NCBI GenBank assembly: GCA_007922195.1
Contig: ML682125.1
Coordinates: 2,184,884 to 2,248,883, forward strand
Source of the DNA: Podocnemis expansa
Taxonomy: Eukaryota; Chordata; Testudines; Podocnemididae
Reading direction: 5' to 3'
DNA length: 64,000 nucleotides
Below the pieces are notes generated by a model, which had not been told where the DNA came from, made no database searches, and worked only from the letters and a program-made list of their open reading frames with translations. The position numbers were made by a program, and so were the translations under genes. This document shows positions 11,700-23,232 of this stretch, in pieces. Position 1 is the stretch's first letter; every line of letters begins with the position of its first letter.

Positions 11700-12900
11700 G
11701 TGACAACAAGACCTTATGTGGAGGACAAGGCAATGAGCCACATTTATTGAAAAAAACAAAAACTTTCTATAAACTAAAGGTATGTGAAAAATATCAACAG
11801 TTCTGTCTTGATCACCGCTTAAATACACACACACCCACACACACCCCCACACACCCCCTACCTGCAACAGGGTGGGAGATAGTTACCAGCTTACCCACTG
11901 GCCAGTTAGGAGAGCTCGAGTATTGGAGCAGGGTCCAGTTGGTCACGACATGACGCTCCTGTAGTTGCAGAATGAACCCAGAGTCCATTATTTTCTTCAC
12001 CCCTTTTATAGGGCCAAAGCCAGAAATGAACATATCTCGTCAGTTGTTTACATCCTTTGAACGTGGCTTTCTGATTGTCTTATTCCTGTCACAGTCTTTA
12101 TTGTGCTGGTGTGATGATGTTCTCATTCTTCAAAAAACAACAAGGAGTTGTGTGGCACTTTTGAGACTAACAGATTTATTTTTCGTATTAGCTTTCATGA
12201 GAGAAAATGCCACTTCCTCACATGCTTCAAAGATGGGTGAACTTACAGAAAGGAATAAAAATAAGTGCAAGGGGGTGTAAGACATAGGATCAGGTCATAC
12301 AGTAACAGCAAATTAGAGCAGTTGTTAGGTTCAAACCCTGAGAAGCCTGAAGTCAAATTACCTATTGTAATGGGAAAAGAACCCATAGTCTCGATTATGT
12401 CCTGCTTTCACAGAATTTAGCTTGCATATTAATTCGAGTTCAGCTGTTTCTCTTTGAAGTCTTGATGTCCCAGCCACATCCCTGACGACAGTTGTTAACA
12501 AATCATTCATTCTTCAGCCACCTGGATCTTGCTTATCTCCAGTCCTCACCTCCCAAATTACACATGCATACAAGCTCAATCACTCCCCCTTGGCATCCCC
12601 TCCTTTACATAAAAAGAGAAGTAGAAAAGGTTTTACCATTACATCCTTTTTTAGAAGTTATATATGATTAAAACATTAGCTACAGTCTTTACTATTAGTC
12701 TGGCACCTTTAAAACATAATTGTTGCTCATTGTTGTCCTTCGTACAGCCCAGCTGCCAGCTTATCTTAAGCTGTGAGTGCCTGGTGTTACAAGGTGATGT
12801 TCATTTGCTGAAGACCATAGTCTATTGAATCATTCAGGGTTACAGGATGTTCTTTTGTTTTTTACTTAGTCAATTAGAGGGAAGGAGAGGGGGAAAAGTT
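11700..12900 (-). mobile_element. solo-LTR-like sequence, minus strand, interrupted by a PLE
   Basis: On the minus strand there is a strong TATA box (CTATAAAAGGGG, 12000-12011), a GC-balanced leader with a GGGTAAGC donor-like word, and an AATAAA signal (11743-11748) about 255 bases downstream. That order (U3, TATA, R, poly(A) signal) is what a retroviral or Gypsy LTR shows. Upstream U3-like sequence resumes beyond the PLE that occupies 12131-12510. No internal coding region or second LTR was seen, so it would be a solo LTR. A C/A-rich simple tract lies at 11826-11858. Confidence 0.4.
12131..12510 (-). mobile_element. Penelope-like element, 3' part, minus strand
   Basis: Starts with the reverse complement of the PLE tail (CAACAAGGAGTTGTGTGGCAC) and the ACAGATTTATTT block. 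It continues through the degraded end of the GIY-YIG endonuclease, whose final residues correspond to those at 14760-14907. It is truncated before the reverse transcriptase. Frameshifts and substitutions make it non-functional. It interrupts the LTR-like sequence on either side. Confidence 0.8.
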
Positions 12901-13297
12901 CAGGCTCAAACTCACTACTTCAGTCAGCTGGTAAGGTCTATGGGTAATTTAGGCCAGTATGGCATACAAACTAACTGAACTTTACAGATTGAGTTCCTTA
13001 GTATCTTGCTGTAAGGCAAGTTTTCCAGACCTCCAGTCACTCTCTAGCTCTCATCTGTTCCCTTTCCTCTTTGATATGTGGACATGAGAAGTAGATGCAG
13101 TGTCCAGGAATGGTTTCACAAATGCTGTATGCAATGATAGTTCCACACCCCTGTCCTCCTCCTTGGTATTTCCATTTCCGGAAGAATCATACTAGTTCTC
13201 TGAAACAAAGGGCTACACAGAATTCATTTTTGCTCAGCTTCCGCCATGATCCCTGCATTCTTTATGCTGCTTCTGCTGTTTGTGATGTTATGCTCTC

Positions 13298-13915
13298 CCT
13301 AAGGGTATGTCTACACCAATGGTCCCTGTAAACTGCGCTGGTGCGCTGCAGCGCAGCCCGCCGCAGCCGCCAGCGCAGAGAAGGCTGCCGGCAGTGCACG
13401 GCCGGCAGCCAGAGTCCCTCCATAGAGCTCCTTTGTGGCTGGGAGTTTTCAAAACTCCCGCCCAGAGAAGCTCTAATGGAGCATGCCCAGAAAATCTGAG
13501 CATGCTCCGTAGAGCTTCTCTAGCCCAGGAGTTATGGCTGGGCAGTCTGGCTCCAGTCCAGCCCCAAGGTAAGTTTGTGGGGGCTGGGGGGGGTGATGCT
13601 GGGAGCTGGGGGGCTAGCGGGAGTGGGGGGCGTGCTGCCGGGAGCGGGGGAGGAGGGGAGCGCAGTGAGCAACAGGAGTTGCTCAGCTGCCCTCTCCCCT
13701 TAGAGGGAACATTGGAATTGAATTCGAATTGATGACAATCAATTTAAATTCAGTTAATTGCATGGCCACACTTGCTTTCCTCAATTTGAACTGAGGAACT
13801 CCTCATTTGACTTCGAAGTCTAGGTCAGTTTGAATCTAGTGGTTCGAATTGACCCAGTGTGGCCATGTCAATTCAAACTCACTGTAATTTCAAATTGACA
13901 TGGGTTGACCTTCCT
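13298..13915. mobile_element. AT-rich MITE carrying a nested hAT element
   Basis: Begins with the word AAGGGTATGTCTACAC, a frequent terminus of reptile MITEs. After the nested element it continues as GAATTGAATTCGAATT-rich sequence with internal inverted words (GGCCACACT and AGTGTGGCC). The right terminus was not located, so the end is approximate. Confidence 0.4.
13317..13714. mobile_element. hAT-type MITE, GC-rich family B, reverse copy
   Basis: Termini CAATGGTCCCTGTAA and TTAGAGGGAACATTG. The body has a GC-rich hairpin near 13465-13530 built on the palindromic word GAGCATGC. It is the same family as 18072-18534 but in the opposite orientation. Unlike that copy it has no matching 8-bp flanks (GTCTACAC against GAATTGAA), so one end may be rearranged. 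Confidence 0.75.
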
Positions 13916-14440
13916 CCAGTATTCCCTGTAAGCTGCGCGCGTGGGTGGGGGCGCAGTGGCCCCCACTCACCTGCGCAGGCAACACAGCAGACCGCGCAGG
14001 GCAGGCAGCCATGCCTCTACCCAGTCTGGAAAAGCCGGGTGGCTCTGTGCCGTCTCAGCTCCGGCAGCAGCACAGGCTCATGCAGAGGCTGCCTGCTGGG
14101 AGCAGTGAGAGCTGATGGCTCCTCCCTCCTGCTGGACGGAGCCAGGGAAGGAGCAGAGGGGAGGGAAATTTAAATCTCTCCTCCTCCTCTGGATGAGGCT
14201 GCTAGTGCAGGGGTGGTGGCATCTTTGGGGCCTCTGTGGGCCCCAGCAGGTAAGCAGCCCTGAGCCTGGGCCCAGAGGTGGGGCCCTGAGAGATGGGCAG
14301 AGCTAAGTTGTGGGGCTCCTGGAGGCAGCCATGCAGTCTGCTGCAGGGATGCAGGGCTCTCTGTGGGGGCTGGGGATGGGAGCTAGGCTGTAGGCAAAGG
14401 AGGCCAGAGCTGGAGCAGGGTACTTAGCATGAAAGACCCT
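13915..14440. other. GC-rich stretch, possible partial hAT MITE
   Basis: The left edge (ATTCCCTGTAAGCTGCGCGC) resembles the terminus of the hAT family at 18534 read inwards. The rest is GC-rich without a recognisable gene, and no right terminus was found. It runs into the PLE below. Confidence 0.35.
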
Positions 14441-15175
14441 AAGTGAAACAATAGAAACATTGAAGCAGGCACACACACCCCTGCGACAAACCACGCTGCC
14501 AAGTCTGCCCACATATCTGCACAACAGATACCATCATAGGTCCTAATCAAGCCTGCTACTCCATCAAAGGCTCATTTACCTGCTCATCTACTAATGTGGT
14601 CTATGCCATCATGTGCAAGAAATGCCCCAGCACCTTCTATATTGGACAAACAGGAAGATCACTGCATAAGAGGCTGAATGAGCACAGAGCTGATATCAGA
14701 AATCAAAGAACAAAGAAACCAGTTGCTGAGCACTTCCATCTTTCTAATCACTCAATGAATGATTTGTTAACGACTGTCATTAGAGATGTGGCTGGGACAT
14801 CAAGATTTCAAAGAGAAACAGCTGAACTCGAATTAATATGCAAGCTAAATTCTGTGAAAGCAGGACTTAATCGAGACTATGGGTTCTTTTCCCGTTACAA
14901 AAGGTAATTTGACTTCAAGCTTCCCATGGTTTGAACCTAACAACTGCTCTGATTTGCTGTTACTGTATGACCTGATCCTATGTTTTACACCCCCTTGCAT
15001 TTGTTTTCATTCCTTTCTGTAAGTTCACCCATCTTCGAAGCATCTGAGGAAGTGGCATTTTCTCCCATGAAAGCTCATGCAAAAAATAAATCTGTTAGTG
15101 TTAAAGTGCCACACAACTCCGTCTTGGTTTTTTTTTACTGGACTAGACTAACACGGCTATCCCTTTTTGAAAGTG
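14440..15175 (+). mobile_element. Penelope-like element, 5'-truncated, + strand
   Basis: Contains the GIY-YIG frame, then a 3' untranslated region (TGACCTGATCC and CACCCCCTTGCATTTG blocks). It ends with the terminal block shared by the other PLE copies here: CATGAAAGCTCATGC, AAATCTGTTAG, GTGCCACACAACTCC and ACTAACACGGCTA. The left edge is uncertain. Confidence 0.88.
14464..14907 (+). CDS. GIY-YIG endonuclease domain of a Penelope-like element
   Basis: An uninterrupted frame of 147 codons, open from the stop at 14461 to the stop at 14905-14907. It starts in mid-protein, so no start codon is implied. In order it shows: Cys-rich linker (CDKPRCQVCPHIC), a second Cys pair (CKKC), the GIY-like VVYAI, the YIG-like FYIG, an Arg in GRSLHKR, a His pair (HFHLSNH) and a late acidic residue in AELEL. 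This is the order known for PLE endonucleases, which nick the target for reverse transcription. The upstream reverse transcriptase is absent, so the element is 5'-truncated. It is the least damaged coding piece in the window. Confidence 0.88.
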   Translation, partial: SRHTHPCDKPRCQVCPHICTTDTIIGPNQACYSIKGSFTCSSTNVVYAIMCKKCPSTFYIGQTGRSLHKRLNEHRADIRNQRTKKPVAEHFHLSNHSMNDLLTTVIRDVAGTSRFQRETAELELICKLNSVKAGLNRDYGFFSRYKR

Positions 15176-15867
15176 ACAATATGCTAACTTGACACCATCA
15201 GGTTATGCCTGAACAGGGACATCAAATGGCTAACTCGCTACGAAAGGTCATTTACCCAATTTTAACATTCTCACCTTCTCATATGTTGTTTAAGGTCCAT
15301 ATCCACTCTTACTGAATTAAAGAATTGGTTTAGTTTGCTAAAATAAACAAAAATCAGAGATGTCTAGAGACAGAAGTTGTGGTGAGGATGCAGTTCTTCA
15401 TAACTCATACTGGTTACAGATATTGTTACCTCCACATTCTCAAGGGCTCTTTGAGTTCTCTCTCTCTCAGGCCACTAGTCTCATATCTATTTCCTTAAGT
15501 CCCATTAGCAACCAAGGAGGTAGGGTCCATACTTTGTGATCCCCAAGGGTCTCAGGTTAATCTAGCCACAATTTCCCAGACATTTGGAGGAGGGCAGGGA
15601 CCCCTCCAGCATGGCTCCAAGGTTGTCCCACCCCAGGAGATTTCTGTATTCTCAGGGAGGGCTTAGACCATTCCTGTAGCAGTCCTCACACAGTCTGTCT
15701 TCATCACAGAGTCATGTGTGGTTGCTACCTGCAGTTCTCTCTATGCTTTCAGCAACCTTTCCCCCCACTGAGATATATAGAATTTGTGTATGTGTGAGAG
15801 TGTGCTACTTCTAATACACATCATCTACAGTGAGGAGCTACTACTACTTTTGGCAGTTCTGCCATTC
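15176..15867. other. non-coding stretch, nothing recognised
   Basis: Mixed-composition sequence between the PLE and the large hAT element. No gene, repeat or RNA was recognised. Confidence 0.4.
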
Positions 15868-15875
15868 GCCTAGAG

Positions 15876-18732
15876 CAGACGTGGCAGCTCTCAAGCCGCA
15901 TGCGGCTCTTTAAAGAAAAATTGCGGCTCCCAGGAGAGCGCAGGAGGGAAGGGTGGCAGGGTGGGAGCCAGGGGCGAGAAATCTGCAGAGGTCGGGGCCA
16001 GCAGAGAGGTGGCGGCAGCAGGGTAAGACCTGGCAGCGAAGGAGTGGGGCTGTGAGAGCTGAAGGAAACAGCAGCCTGGTCATAGCGGGGAAGGGGAAGG
16101 CAGGGCGGGGAGGGGCAGCATTGAGAGAGCCTCACAGGCAGAAAAAAGCAGCCTGGTAAGAGCTGAGAGGAGAGGGGAAGGGCAGCCCTGTGAGAGGAGC
16201 CTGCAGGGAGAAGTAAGTTGTCTGTGATGTGGAAAGAGAAGCCCTCAGAGCAAGGATCTGCCAGATTCTCCAGTTCACCCCCACTATTAATTCTACCTTC
16301 CTTGTCTGTGTGCATTATGATACAGTCTTTAATGACATCCATGCATGATTTTTTTCAATACTTTTCTTTTTTGATATTGTTTCCTGGGTCAATATTTTTA
16401 AAACTGGCAACATGAATTGCTCAAGAACAAGTCTACAATGAACTACAGATAAGGGATGATGATTAGCAATTTAAACCTGAAAAGCAATTGTAAATTAATT
16501 TTCTTTTTTAAAAATCACCTGGCATTCCCAGATATTGTAATACAATGCAAACTTATCTCTCGTGTATTTCTATTTTGAGAATTAAATAAGAATCATCAAA
16601 TGACTGAAAATGGACACAAATGTTACATCCAAAACCACTGACCATTGTCAAAAGGTTATTAAAAAAAAAAACAAAAAAAAACCTCTTTATTTAAAGAATG
16701 TTACAAGTACTTATTATGGATCATGGTTCATTTTCAGCATGCAAAATGATTTAGACCTAGGATTGACCACCATGACTGAAAACTGGCTTTAGAAAAAAAA
16801 ATTCCTTAAGTCCATTGAACAAGTGCCTGAGACATAGGTACATCATCTGTTTGCAGAAGGAACTGCTAGCACATTTATTTTACAAAAAAATTTTGATTAA
16901 TATAACTAAGTCAATTACCAAGATAATTTACATTCACTGCAAAGTTCAATAGAAGCACTATACTTCTACTGATTAAATAGCATTCAACATGTGTTAATTT
17001 TTTTTTTTGTTGGATAGTCAAAAAATCTATTTATATTTCAGTGCAGTCTTCATGAATGACTCTGTGGATATCTGAGCCCATTAAACAAGAGTAATTGTTG
17101 TGAAGGGCTGAGGATGGAAAAATTGTGTTGCAAATTTTCTGAAAAAAAAATCTCTCACCAGTAAAGATTTTACTTTGTATTATAAAAACCAAATAATGAT
17201 ATCTAGAATTTATACAGGGCCTGACCCCAAACTGAATAAACTCAATGGAATTTTTTCCATAGTATCTTCTGTGCATGGACTCCAAAGCACTTACTAAAAC
17301 AGGCTCTGATCTTGTACTTTCTGTCCCCATAAATTCTCATTGATCTGTTGTGATTCTGAACGGTTGAAAAGGTGGCCCTGTGTGCATCTCTTCACAGGAT
17401 TAAGATGAGAGCAGTGTTTTCCCTTACTATAACTCTCATTTTAAAATTAATTGTGTCCGAGTCCTCAGACCTTTTGTCTTCACTGTCCATGAGTATTTTA
17501 GTGAATAAGTTTACTGGCAGAAATATTGGCAGGGAAGCGGGGGCATGGTAGGTGCCAGGATGGGGTGGGAGGCAGAAGAGTGGCATGGTTGGGGAGAGCA
17601 GAGAAACAGCAGCGTGGTAAGAGATGGCAGGGAAGCGGCAACAGGCGGTGGGGGAGAGAAGCGTGACATGGTGAGAGAAGCCATAGCATGTTTAGACTTT
17701 CTCATAGGCCCTATTGCAACTTACTTGTTGTTAAAATAAAATCATGTTTTACAAGTCCCAAACATGATGTGGAATACTAAGAAATGAAAATACAAAGGAG
17801 AAAAGTATAAAACTGAATGTAGATTTTTTTCAATTATTGGCACAACTTACTGCTGTGAAGCATCATATTCCATAATGAAATTCAAAACATTGTGCAATAC
17901 TTAGAGATCAGCATCTGAGAGATCTTCTACCTGCTGCACTGACAAGTTACTGACCAGATTTAAAAAACAACTTGCCACAAGCCTGTAGTGTTCTACATCT
18001 AGCAACAGCTAAATTTTTACTGTATAGGCCTAGTTTCATGGTAATCTTAAATAATTATTAGAATCTGACACCAATGTTCCCTCTAAGGGGAGAGAGCAGC
18101 TGAGCAACTCCTGTTGCTCCCGACAGGCCCCCCCCCGCTCCTGCTAGGCCCCTGGTCCCGGCATCACCCCCCGCTCCCACTTGCCCCCCTGGGTCCCGGC
18201 ATCGCCCCCCCCGTTAGCCCCCCCCGCTCCTGGCAGCACACCCCCCTGCTCCTGCTCACCCCCCCCCCAGCCCCCACAAACTTACCTCCGGGCTGGACTC
18301 GAGGCAGGCCTAGCCCTAACTCCTGGGCCAGAGAAGCTCTACGGAGCATGCCCAAAATTTCTGGGCATGCTCCGTTAGAGCTTTTCTGGGCGGGAGTTTT
18401 CAAAACTCCATGCTCCACAGGAACACCCCTGAAGGAGTCTGGCTGCCGGCAGTGTGCAGCCGGCTGCCTTTCCTGCGCTGGCGGCTGCAGCGGGCTGTGC
18501 TGCGGCGCGCCAGCGCAGCTTACAGGGAACATTGTCTGACACTAGTAGATCAGCATTTGCCCGATTTTTTTTTTTTTTTTTTTTTAATGATAAAATTGAA
18601 GTGTGCAATGGATTTTAAGCTTAGTAATTTTGGAATATGTAAAAATATGTGGTTATATGCCTCAATGTGGCTCTTGAAAGTTTCATAATCGACTTGTGTG
18701 GCTCTTGAGTTCTGTAAGTTTGGCCACCCCTG
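15876..18732. mobile_element. long hAT-type element (2857 bp) with perfect 8-bp target duplication
   Basis: The left terminus CAGACGTGGCAGCTC and right terminus GTTTGGCCACCCCTG are flanked by GCCTAGAG at 15868-15875 and 18733-18740. Both ends carry TGTGGCTCTT/TGCGGCTCTT-type subterminal words. The interior holds purine-rich minisatellite-like DNA (15930-16200 and 17525-17660), AT-rich DNA and a nested hAT MITE. No transposase frame was found. The element is therefore non-autonomous, yet unusually long: about 2.39 kb once the nested copy and its duplication are removed. Confidence 0.8.
18072..18534. mobile_element. hAT-type MITE, GC-rich family B, perfect 8-bp target duplication
   Basis: 463 bp element with termini CAATGTTCCCTCTAAGG and CTTACAGGGAACATTG, flanked by TCTGACAC at 18064-18071 and 18535-18542. 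It is GC-rich with C-runs (18127-18265) and a hairpin around 18340-18400 centred on GAGCATGCCC/GGGCATGCTC. It lies inside the 15876-18732 element, so it is younger. Long proline- or alanine-rich frames across it are composition artefacts. Confidence 0.93.
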
Positions 18733-18936
18733 GCCTAGAGCCTCTCTGGCCATCTTCCTGGCAGTGGTTTTGCTGGCCAAACTCCCACCAGAGGGAAGAT
18801 GTAGCAGTCACTCAGAGAAGTAGTGGCGGTTACTGCCTAGTAAGTGGGGTGCTTCAAGATGTGTCTGGACCACCTTCCTTTCTTCTTTGTCTGGGGGAGG
18901 AATTCCCAGATTAATGGACATGTGAGAAGGAATCAG

Positions 18937-19027
18937 CAAAAACAAAAGTCCTTTGGCACCTTAAAGACTAACAAATTTTTTCAGGCATAAGCTTTTTGGG
19001 GGTTCCAACCCACTTCCTCAGATGCGG
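18937..19027 (-). mobile_element. Penelope-like tail fragment, minus strand
   Basis: Reverse-oriented PLE terminal sequence: CAAAAGTCCTTTGGCACC, an AGACTAACAAAT block and a CATAAGCTTTTTGGGG block, ending at the CAGATGC word. Confidence 0.75.
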
Positions 19028-19090
19028 ACAGAATCAGGATCGGTAGGACATTCCTGCTTTCACACCCTTAGACCTCTCTGTGGCCTAAGG

Positions 19091-19266
19091 CGGTGGTTCT
19101 CAACCACTGTGTTGGGACACATTATTGTGTCACCACAAAGCGGTAAGTGTGTCGTGGAGAGCTGGGGAGATGACTAGATTCAGCCTGGGCAGGGTTGGTT
19201 GGTGTCTTGTTGGGTGGCATATTGAGACCAAATCTATCATTACCCGGAAAAGGTTGAGAACCACTG
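19091..19266. mobile_element. hAT-type MITE, 176 bp
   Basis: Termini CGGTGGTTCTCAACC and GGTTGAGAACCACTG. The flanks GCCTAAGG and GCCTGGGG match at six of eight positions, as expected of an old 8-bp duplication. It is closely related to the left end at 7122. Confidence 0.8.
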
Positions 19267-19274
19267 GCCTGGGG

Positions 19275-20060
19275 GAGAGGGAGAAGTGGCCTCAATAGAC
19301 AACTGTTAGCTTGTAATGCGCCTGTTCAGACCCCATGAGGCCAGGGCTGTCTCTTGGGAGCCCCTTTACCAAACGACCACATCCCCAGCTGCTAACCAAC
19401 TGAAGCAGTCTTTCAGCCTGTTCTAAAAAATTAATCTGGAGGTTTGGTAGTTTGCCTTGAAACAAGAAATGTTACTGCTCTGCCATCATTAGAATGATGG
19501 CATTAAAAGACACCTGTGTGGAGAATAGAAAGGCATATGCAGGTCTGTTGTGATTTCAGCTCTTCTGGGAGGTGCTTGGATTTGTTGGTGGCAGGGTGTC
19601 TTTTTGTAAAACCTTAGATGCCTGCATTTACTTTCTCTCCAGGTTTGGACCCCCTAGGCTGCGGTGGGTACTTGGCAGGAACCACCTTCCCAGCCTTGCA
19701 GTGGGGCTTGTGTGGCTTTGATATGTTCCCTTTTCTGCTGATCATGGGATTTTCTTTGTGATAACTGAGGTGTGTTATTGCTAAATGCAATATGGCACTT
19801 ACCCTGCTTTGCTTGGGGAAATAATTGTTTTCTTTAGAGCTAACCTATGGGATTTATTATGGTGAGAGACTCTGAGCTGGGAAGGTGTAGTGGATTGCAC
19901 ACATGGGCTGTTGTTGGGGGCTAATTCAAAATCTGTTGTCGCTGCTTGTTTTGGAGTGCAGGAGGAGCTTAGTGGAGCCCTGAGGAGGTTTGTCCTCCTG
20001 ATGCTTGCCCTATTGCAGAGAGAATTTGCTGGGGGCTTCTTGTCAGAATGAATGCCTGGA
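19275..20060. other. non-coding stretch, nothing recognised
   Basis: Mixed-composition DNA with no supported gene, repeat family or RNA. Confidence 0.4.
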
Positions 20061-20064
20061 TTTG

Positions 20065-20131
20065 TAGCAAAACAAACAAGGAGTCCTGAGATTGTTTTGC
20101 CGAACTAGACTAATGTGGCTGCCCCTTTGGA
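20065..20131. mobile_element. very short Penelope-like fold-back fragment
   Basis: A 26-base reverse piece of the PLE end (AGCAAAACAAACAAGGAGTC) is followed at once by the forward end (CTAGACTAATGTGGCTGCCC). It is the smallest of the inverted PLE tail pairs in this window. Confidence 0.6.
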
Positions 20132-20703
20132 ACTTGGATTTGCGGCATTTTTCACCAGGTCTAGAGGTTGGAGCTGCTGCCTGTGTTCGCTGCCCTCGCT
20201 GACTTCTCATGTGATTGTTTAAAGAGGCATACCTGTCTCCCATGTGGGCCAGGTCTGATGGAACATATGGTCACTGATCTACTCAGCTTTGGAACAGCCT
20301 CTGGGAGGATCCCTGCAGTATGCCAAATTTCAGGGGGTCTCACTCTTCTAGACCGAGCTCTGGTCTTCAGCCCTCCTGCTTGCTTCTCAGTGGGAGCTCT
20401 GCCCAGTGAGTGAAACTGAGACACTCCTGGCAGAGATTGTGTATGCCTAAGGGACTCCTGCACTCTACCAGGTACTTGCCGTTTTCAAAACTGAGTAGGA
20501 TTTATTAGCCAACTGAACACAGTCCTTGGGTTAGGAGGGAGAAACAGCAATTACAGCATGGTCCAGTCTGGCCACATTGACAGGTCACTAGCCAAACTGT
20601 GGCGAATTCCATTTTCAGGGTCTGTCTCTCTAGCTTCCTTATTTAGTCAGCTTCCAGGGCAGGGAGCCCAAGCATCTTCCAGAGCCCATGCTTGTTCCCC
20701 CAC

Positions 20704-20935
20704 CTCTGAGGCCTTGTCTACTCTTGAAATGCTGCTTCTGCACCACTGTCATGCTTTGGTGAAGATGCTGCCTATGCAGTGGGGAGAGCTGCTGTGATCA
20801 GTGTCGTTAATCCACCTCCCTGAGAAGGTGGCAGGTTGACAGGAGAATTCTCCTATCAACATAGTGCTGTTTTCACCAAAGGTTAGTGTAGGCGGTTGAC
20901 AGCACTCAACCCACCTGTAGGGTGCCTCAAGAGGT
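20704..20935. mobile_element. MITE with GAGGCCTTGTCTAC terminus
   Basis: The left end GAGGCCTTGTCTACTC and internal words (GCTTTGGTGAAGATGCT, TAATCCACCTCC, a short GAGAATTCTC palindrome) match a MITE family I associate with turtle genomes. The right terminus is missing or decayed. No coding capacity. Confidence 0.55.
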
Positions 20936-23160
20936 CCTGCTCCAGGTACTCTAGGCTCTGCCTCTTGCCATGCTGGACTCTGCTCCTTGATTCGCCTTCC
21001 TGGGTCTCAACCCTCCGGCCAAGCCACCTCTTTCAGGGTACAGTCCAGCTTGCCCTGGTTCCAACCACTAGTTAAAACAGCCAGTGGCCTGTGAGCCTGG
21101 GCCACTCCTGGCACCCGTGCCGCTCCTGGCATGCTGGGGGAGCAGGGAGGGGCCTGGGCACACCCACTTCTCCAGGCCCTGGCCCAGGGACCCTAAGTGC
21201 TTCCACTGAGGCCTCTGCCTCCTTCCAGTCTCTCCACAGTGCATGTTGACTCCCTGGACCACTTCCCCGCAGCCCCAGTTGCACACAGTCTCTCACCACT
21301 GGTGTCCAGCTGCTGTCAGCTCCTTGCCCCAGACCACTGCTCCGACCACTACTGCAGTCTGCTCCCTTGGGATCCCTGTCTCCTGATCAGTTCTTTATAT
21401 GGTCTCCCACTTGGAGTTCTCCGAGGTGCTGGCTCCTGCAGTCAGCCTGCCAGAAGAGTACTTTCTCCCTGCAGCTCCCGCAGCAGATTGAGACTAGCTA
21501 GCTCTGCAGCACTCCTTTCCTACCAGCAGCCCACCCTCTGATTGGCTGTTGGGCACACACCCCTTTAAACCCTGTGTGCCCCATAGCAGAGCAACTGCAC
21601 GGCTACAGTTAAGTCAGTTTGCGTCTTTAAAGGTGTGTGGAATTTTCCTCCTTGAGCAATGTAGTTATACCAACCCTTTTCTTATGGTAGACCAGGACTC
21701 TGTCCCTTGTTCTTTAGTTGGGGCATGTGCTTACCTTCCTGGCTGACAAGTTGGAAAATCCATAATCGTTGGTGGTGCCATTCTCCCTCTGGACTTTGAT
21801 GATCTGGGCTGCGGTCAGCCAGTTCCTTAATGAATCTCTTCATTCCACCCAGGCAGGAGGACTGCTTCTCTCCTTTTATTGTCTTGTCCTGCCCTGAGAG
21901 CAAACATAATCCACCTCCTCTCTCCCCCTCCAGTAGCTATGCAAAGTATAGGGGGAGACTGAGGTACACACAAAATATTACAGAAAATTCCTACTTCATA
22001 ACATTTTTCCATTCAAGACCAAACTGAGCAGGGTCACTGGGGAAGTTTCAACCCACAAATCATTAGTCATAGGTGCCGCATCATCTTTCCCATCCCTCGG
22101 TAGTTTCCTAGTAATTACTTTTAAGATTCTTGCAACACAGTTCCTACTCAGTCAGACTTGCAGTTTGCAGTACACAGTTTGGTTTCATATCCTTCCTGTG
22201 GTCTGGGCTGTTAGGTGTCATCAACAGGATGCATGCTAGGAGTTTTCATGCAGCCCTGCACCAGTTTGCCATCCCAAACCTTTTGGGTTTCAAAGTAGGT
22301 TGGAGATTTGTCATTCCATCCCCTTTGTGTGCTAGGAGGGTCATGACACCCCTGCCTACATGTGTCAGCCTCTCTTGGCTGGAGCCTAGGTTAGACTAGA
22401 AAGTGACTCATTGAACATTGATCTTAACTTGGCCCTTTCTTTGGGTATCTGGGGGCTGGTGAGGCCAGGACAAACTGTGTCCTCCTGCACACTGATCCAC
22501 TTGCTCTGGAGTTCCCAACCCCTTGGCTGTGTGTATGCAAGGGGCCCTTTTCCTGTCTTGGAATTAACTAGCTGTCCCAGAGCTGGCATTAGGCATAAGC
22601 AGACTAAGCAATTGTTTAGTGCCTCAAGCAACTCAAGGGGGTCCCCTGTAGCTTTTATTACAAAAACTTGCCTGTTTTAGTATTGGGGTGGGGAAAATAT
22701 TCCAGCTAGCACCAGCTCTGGGCTGCCCTCGTCCCCTGGACGTGGTCTTCTCCTGTGCTCGCCCCCAACCCCGTTTTGGGCTGTGATTCAGGCTCTCTTG
22801 GGTAAGAGAGACCATCATAGCCACAGCCACACTCTGACTGGTTTCTCTATTACCAGCAGTGGCCTCCCTTCCCTGGCTTCTCTCCAACTCAGATTTGGCA
22901 AACCTGTGTGGTATCTGCCTGCCCTGCACTGCCTACATCTCCCCAAGCTCAGCTGGGTCTCAGCCACCACAGGGCTCAGCTCTGCCACGAGGACAGGCTG
23001 GCCTGAGCTGACTACTTTGGTCATTGCATCAAACTTCAGGGAAGTTTTACCTCAGCCTATGTGACTCACATCTATGTGGAGATGAATGAGGGCCATTCCT
23101 CTGCCTCCTCAGATCCAGGTGTCTGCTTACATGCAGAAAGATGTTACCTTCCTTAGTTAG
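20936..23160. other. non-coding stretch, nothing firmly recognised
   Basis: About 2.2 kb of GC-rich to mixed sequence with several 60-115 codon frames on both strands. None shows a recognisable domain, splice-bounded exon or repeated family. Confidence 0.35.
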
Positions 23161-23161
23161 T

Positions 23162-23232
23162 CTTTAAAAGTGCCCCAGGACTCCTTGTTTGTTTGGCTGA
23201 ACCAGACTAACACTGCTACCCCTCTGGAACTC
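23162..23232 (+). mobile_element. Penelope-like tail fragment, + strand
   Basis: Forward PLE terminus: AGTCTTTAAAAGTGCC, CAGGACTCCTTGTTTG and CTAACACTGCTACCCC. Only the last 70 bases are present. Confidence 0.8.

Noticed and set aside
11826..11858. C/A-rich simple tract considered as a CRISPR-like or regulatory array
   Set aside because: Plain simple sequence (CACACCC units) with no spacers; vertebrate context excludes CRISPR.
13307..13732. 141-codon + frame and its mirror
   Set aside because: Lies across a hAT MITE; composition-driven.
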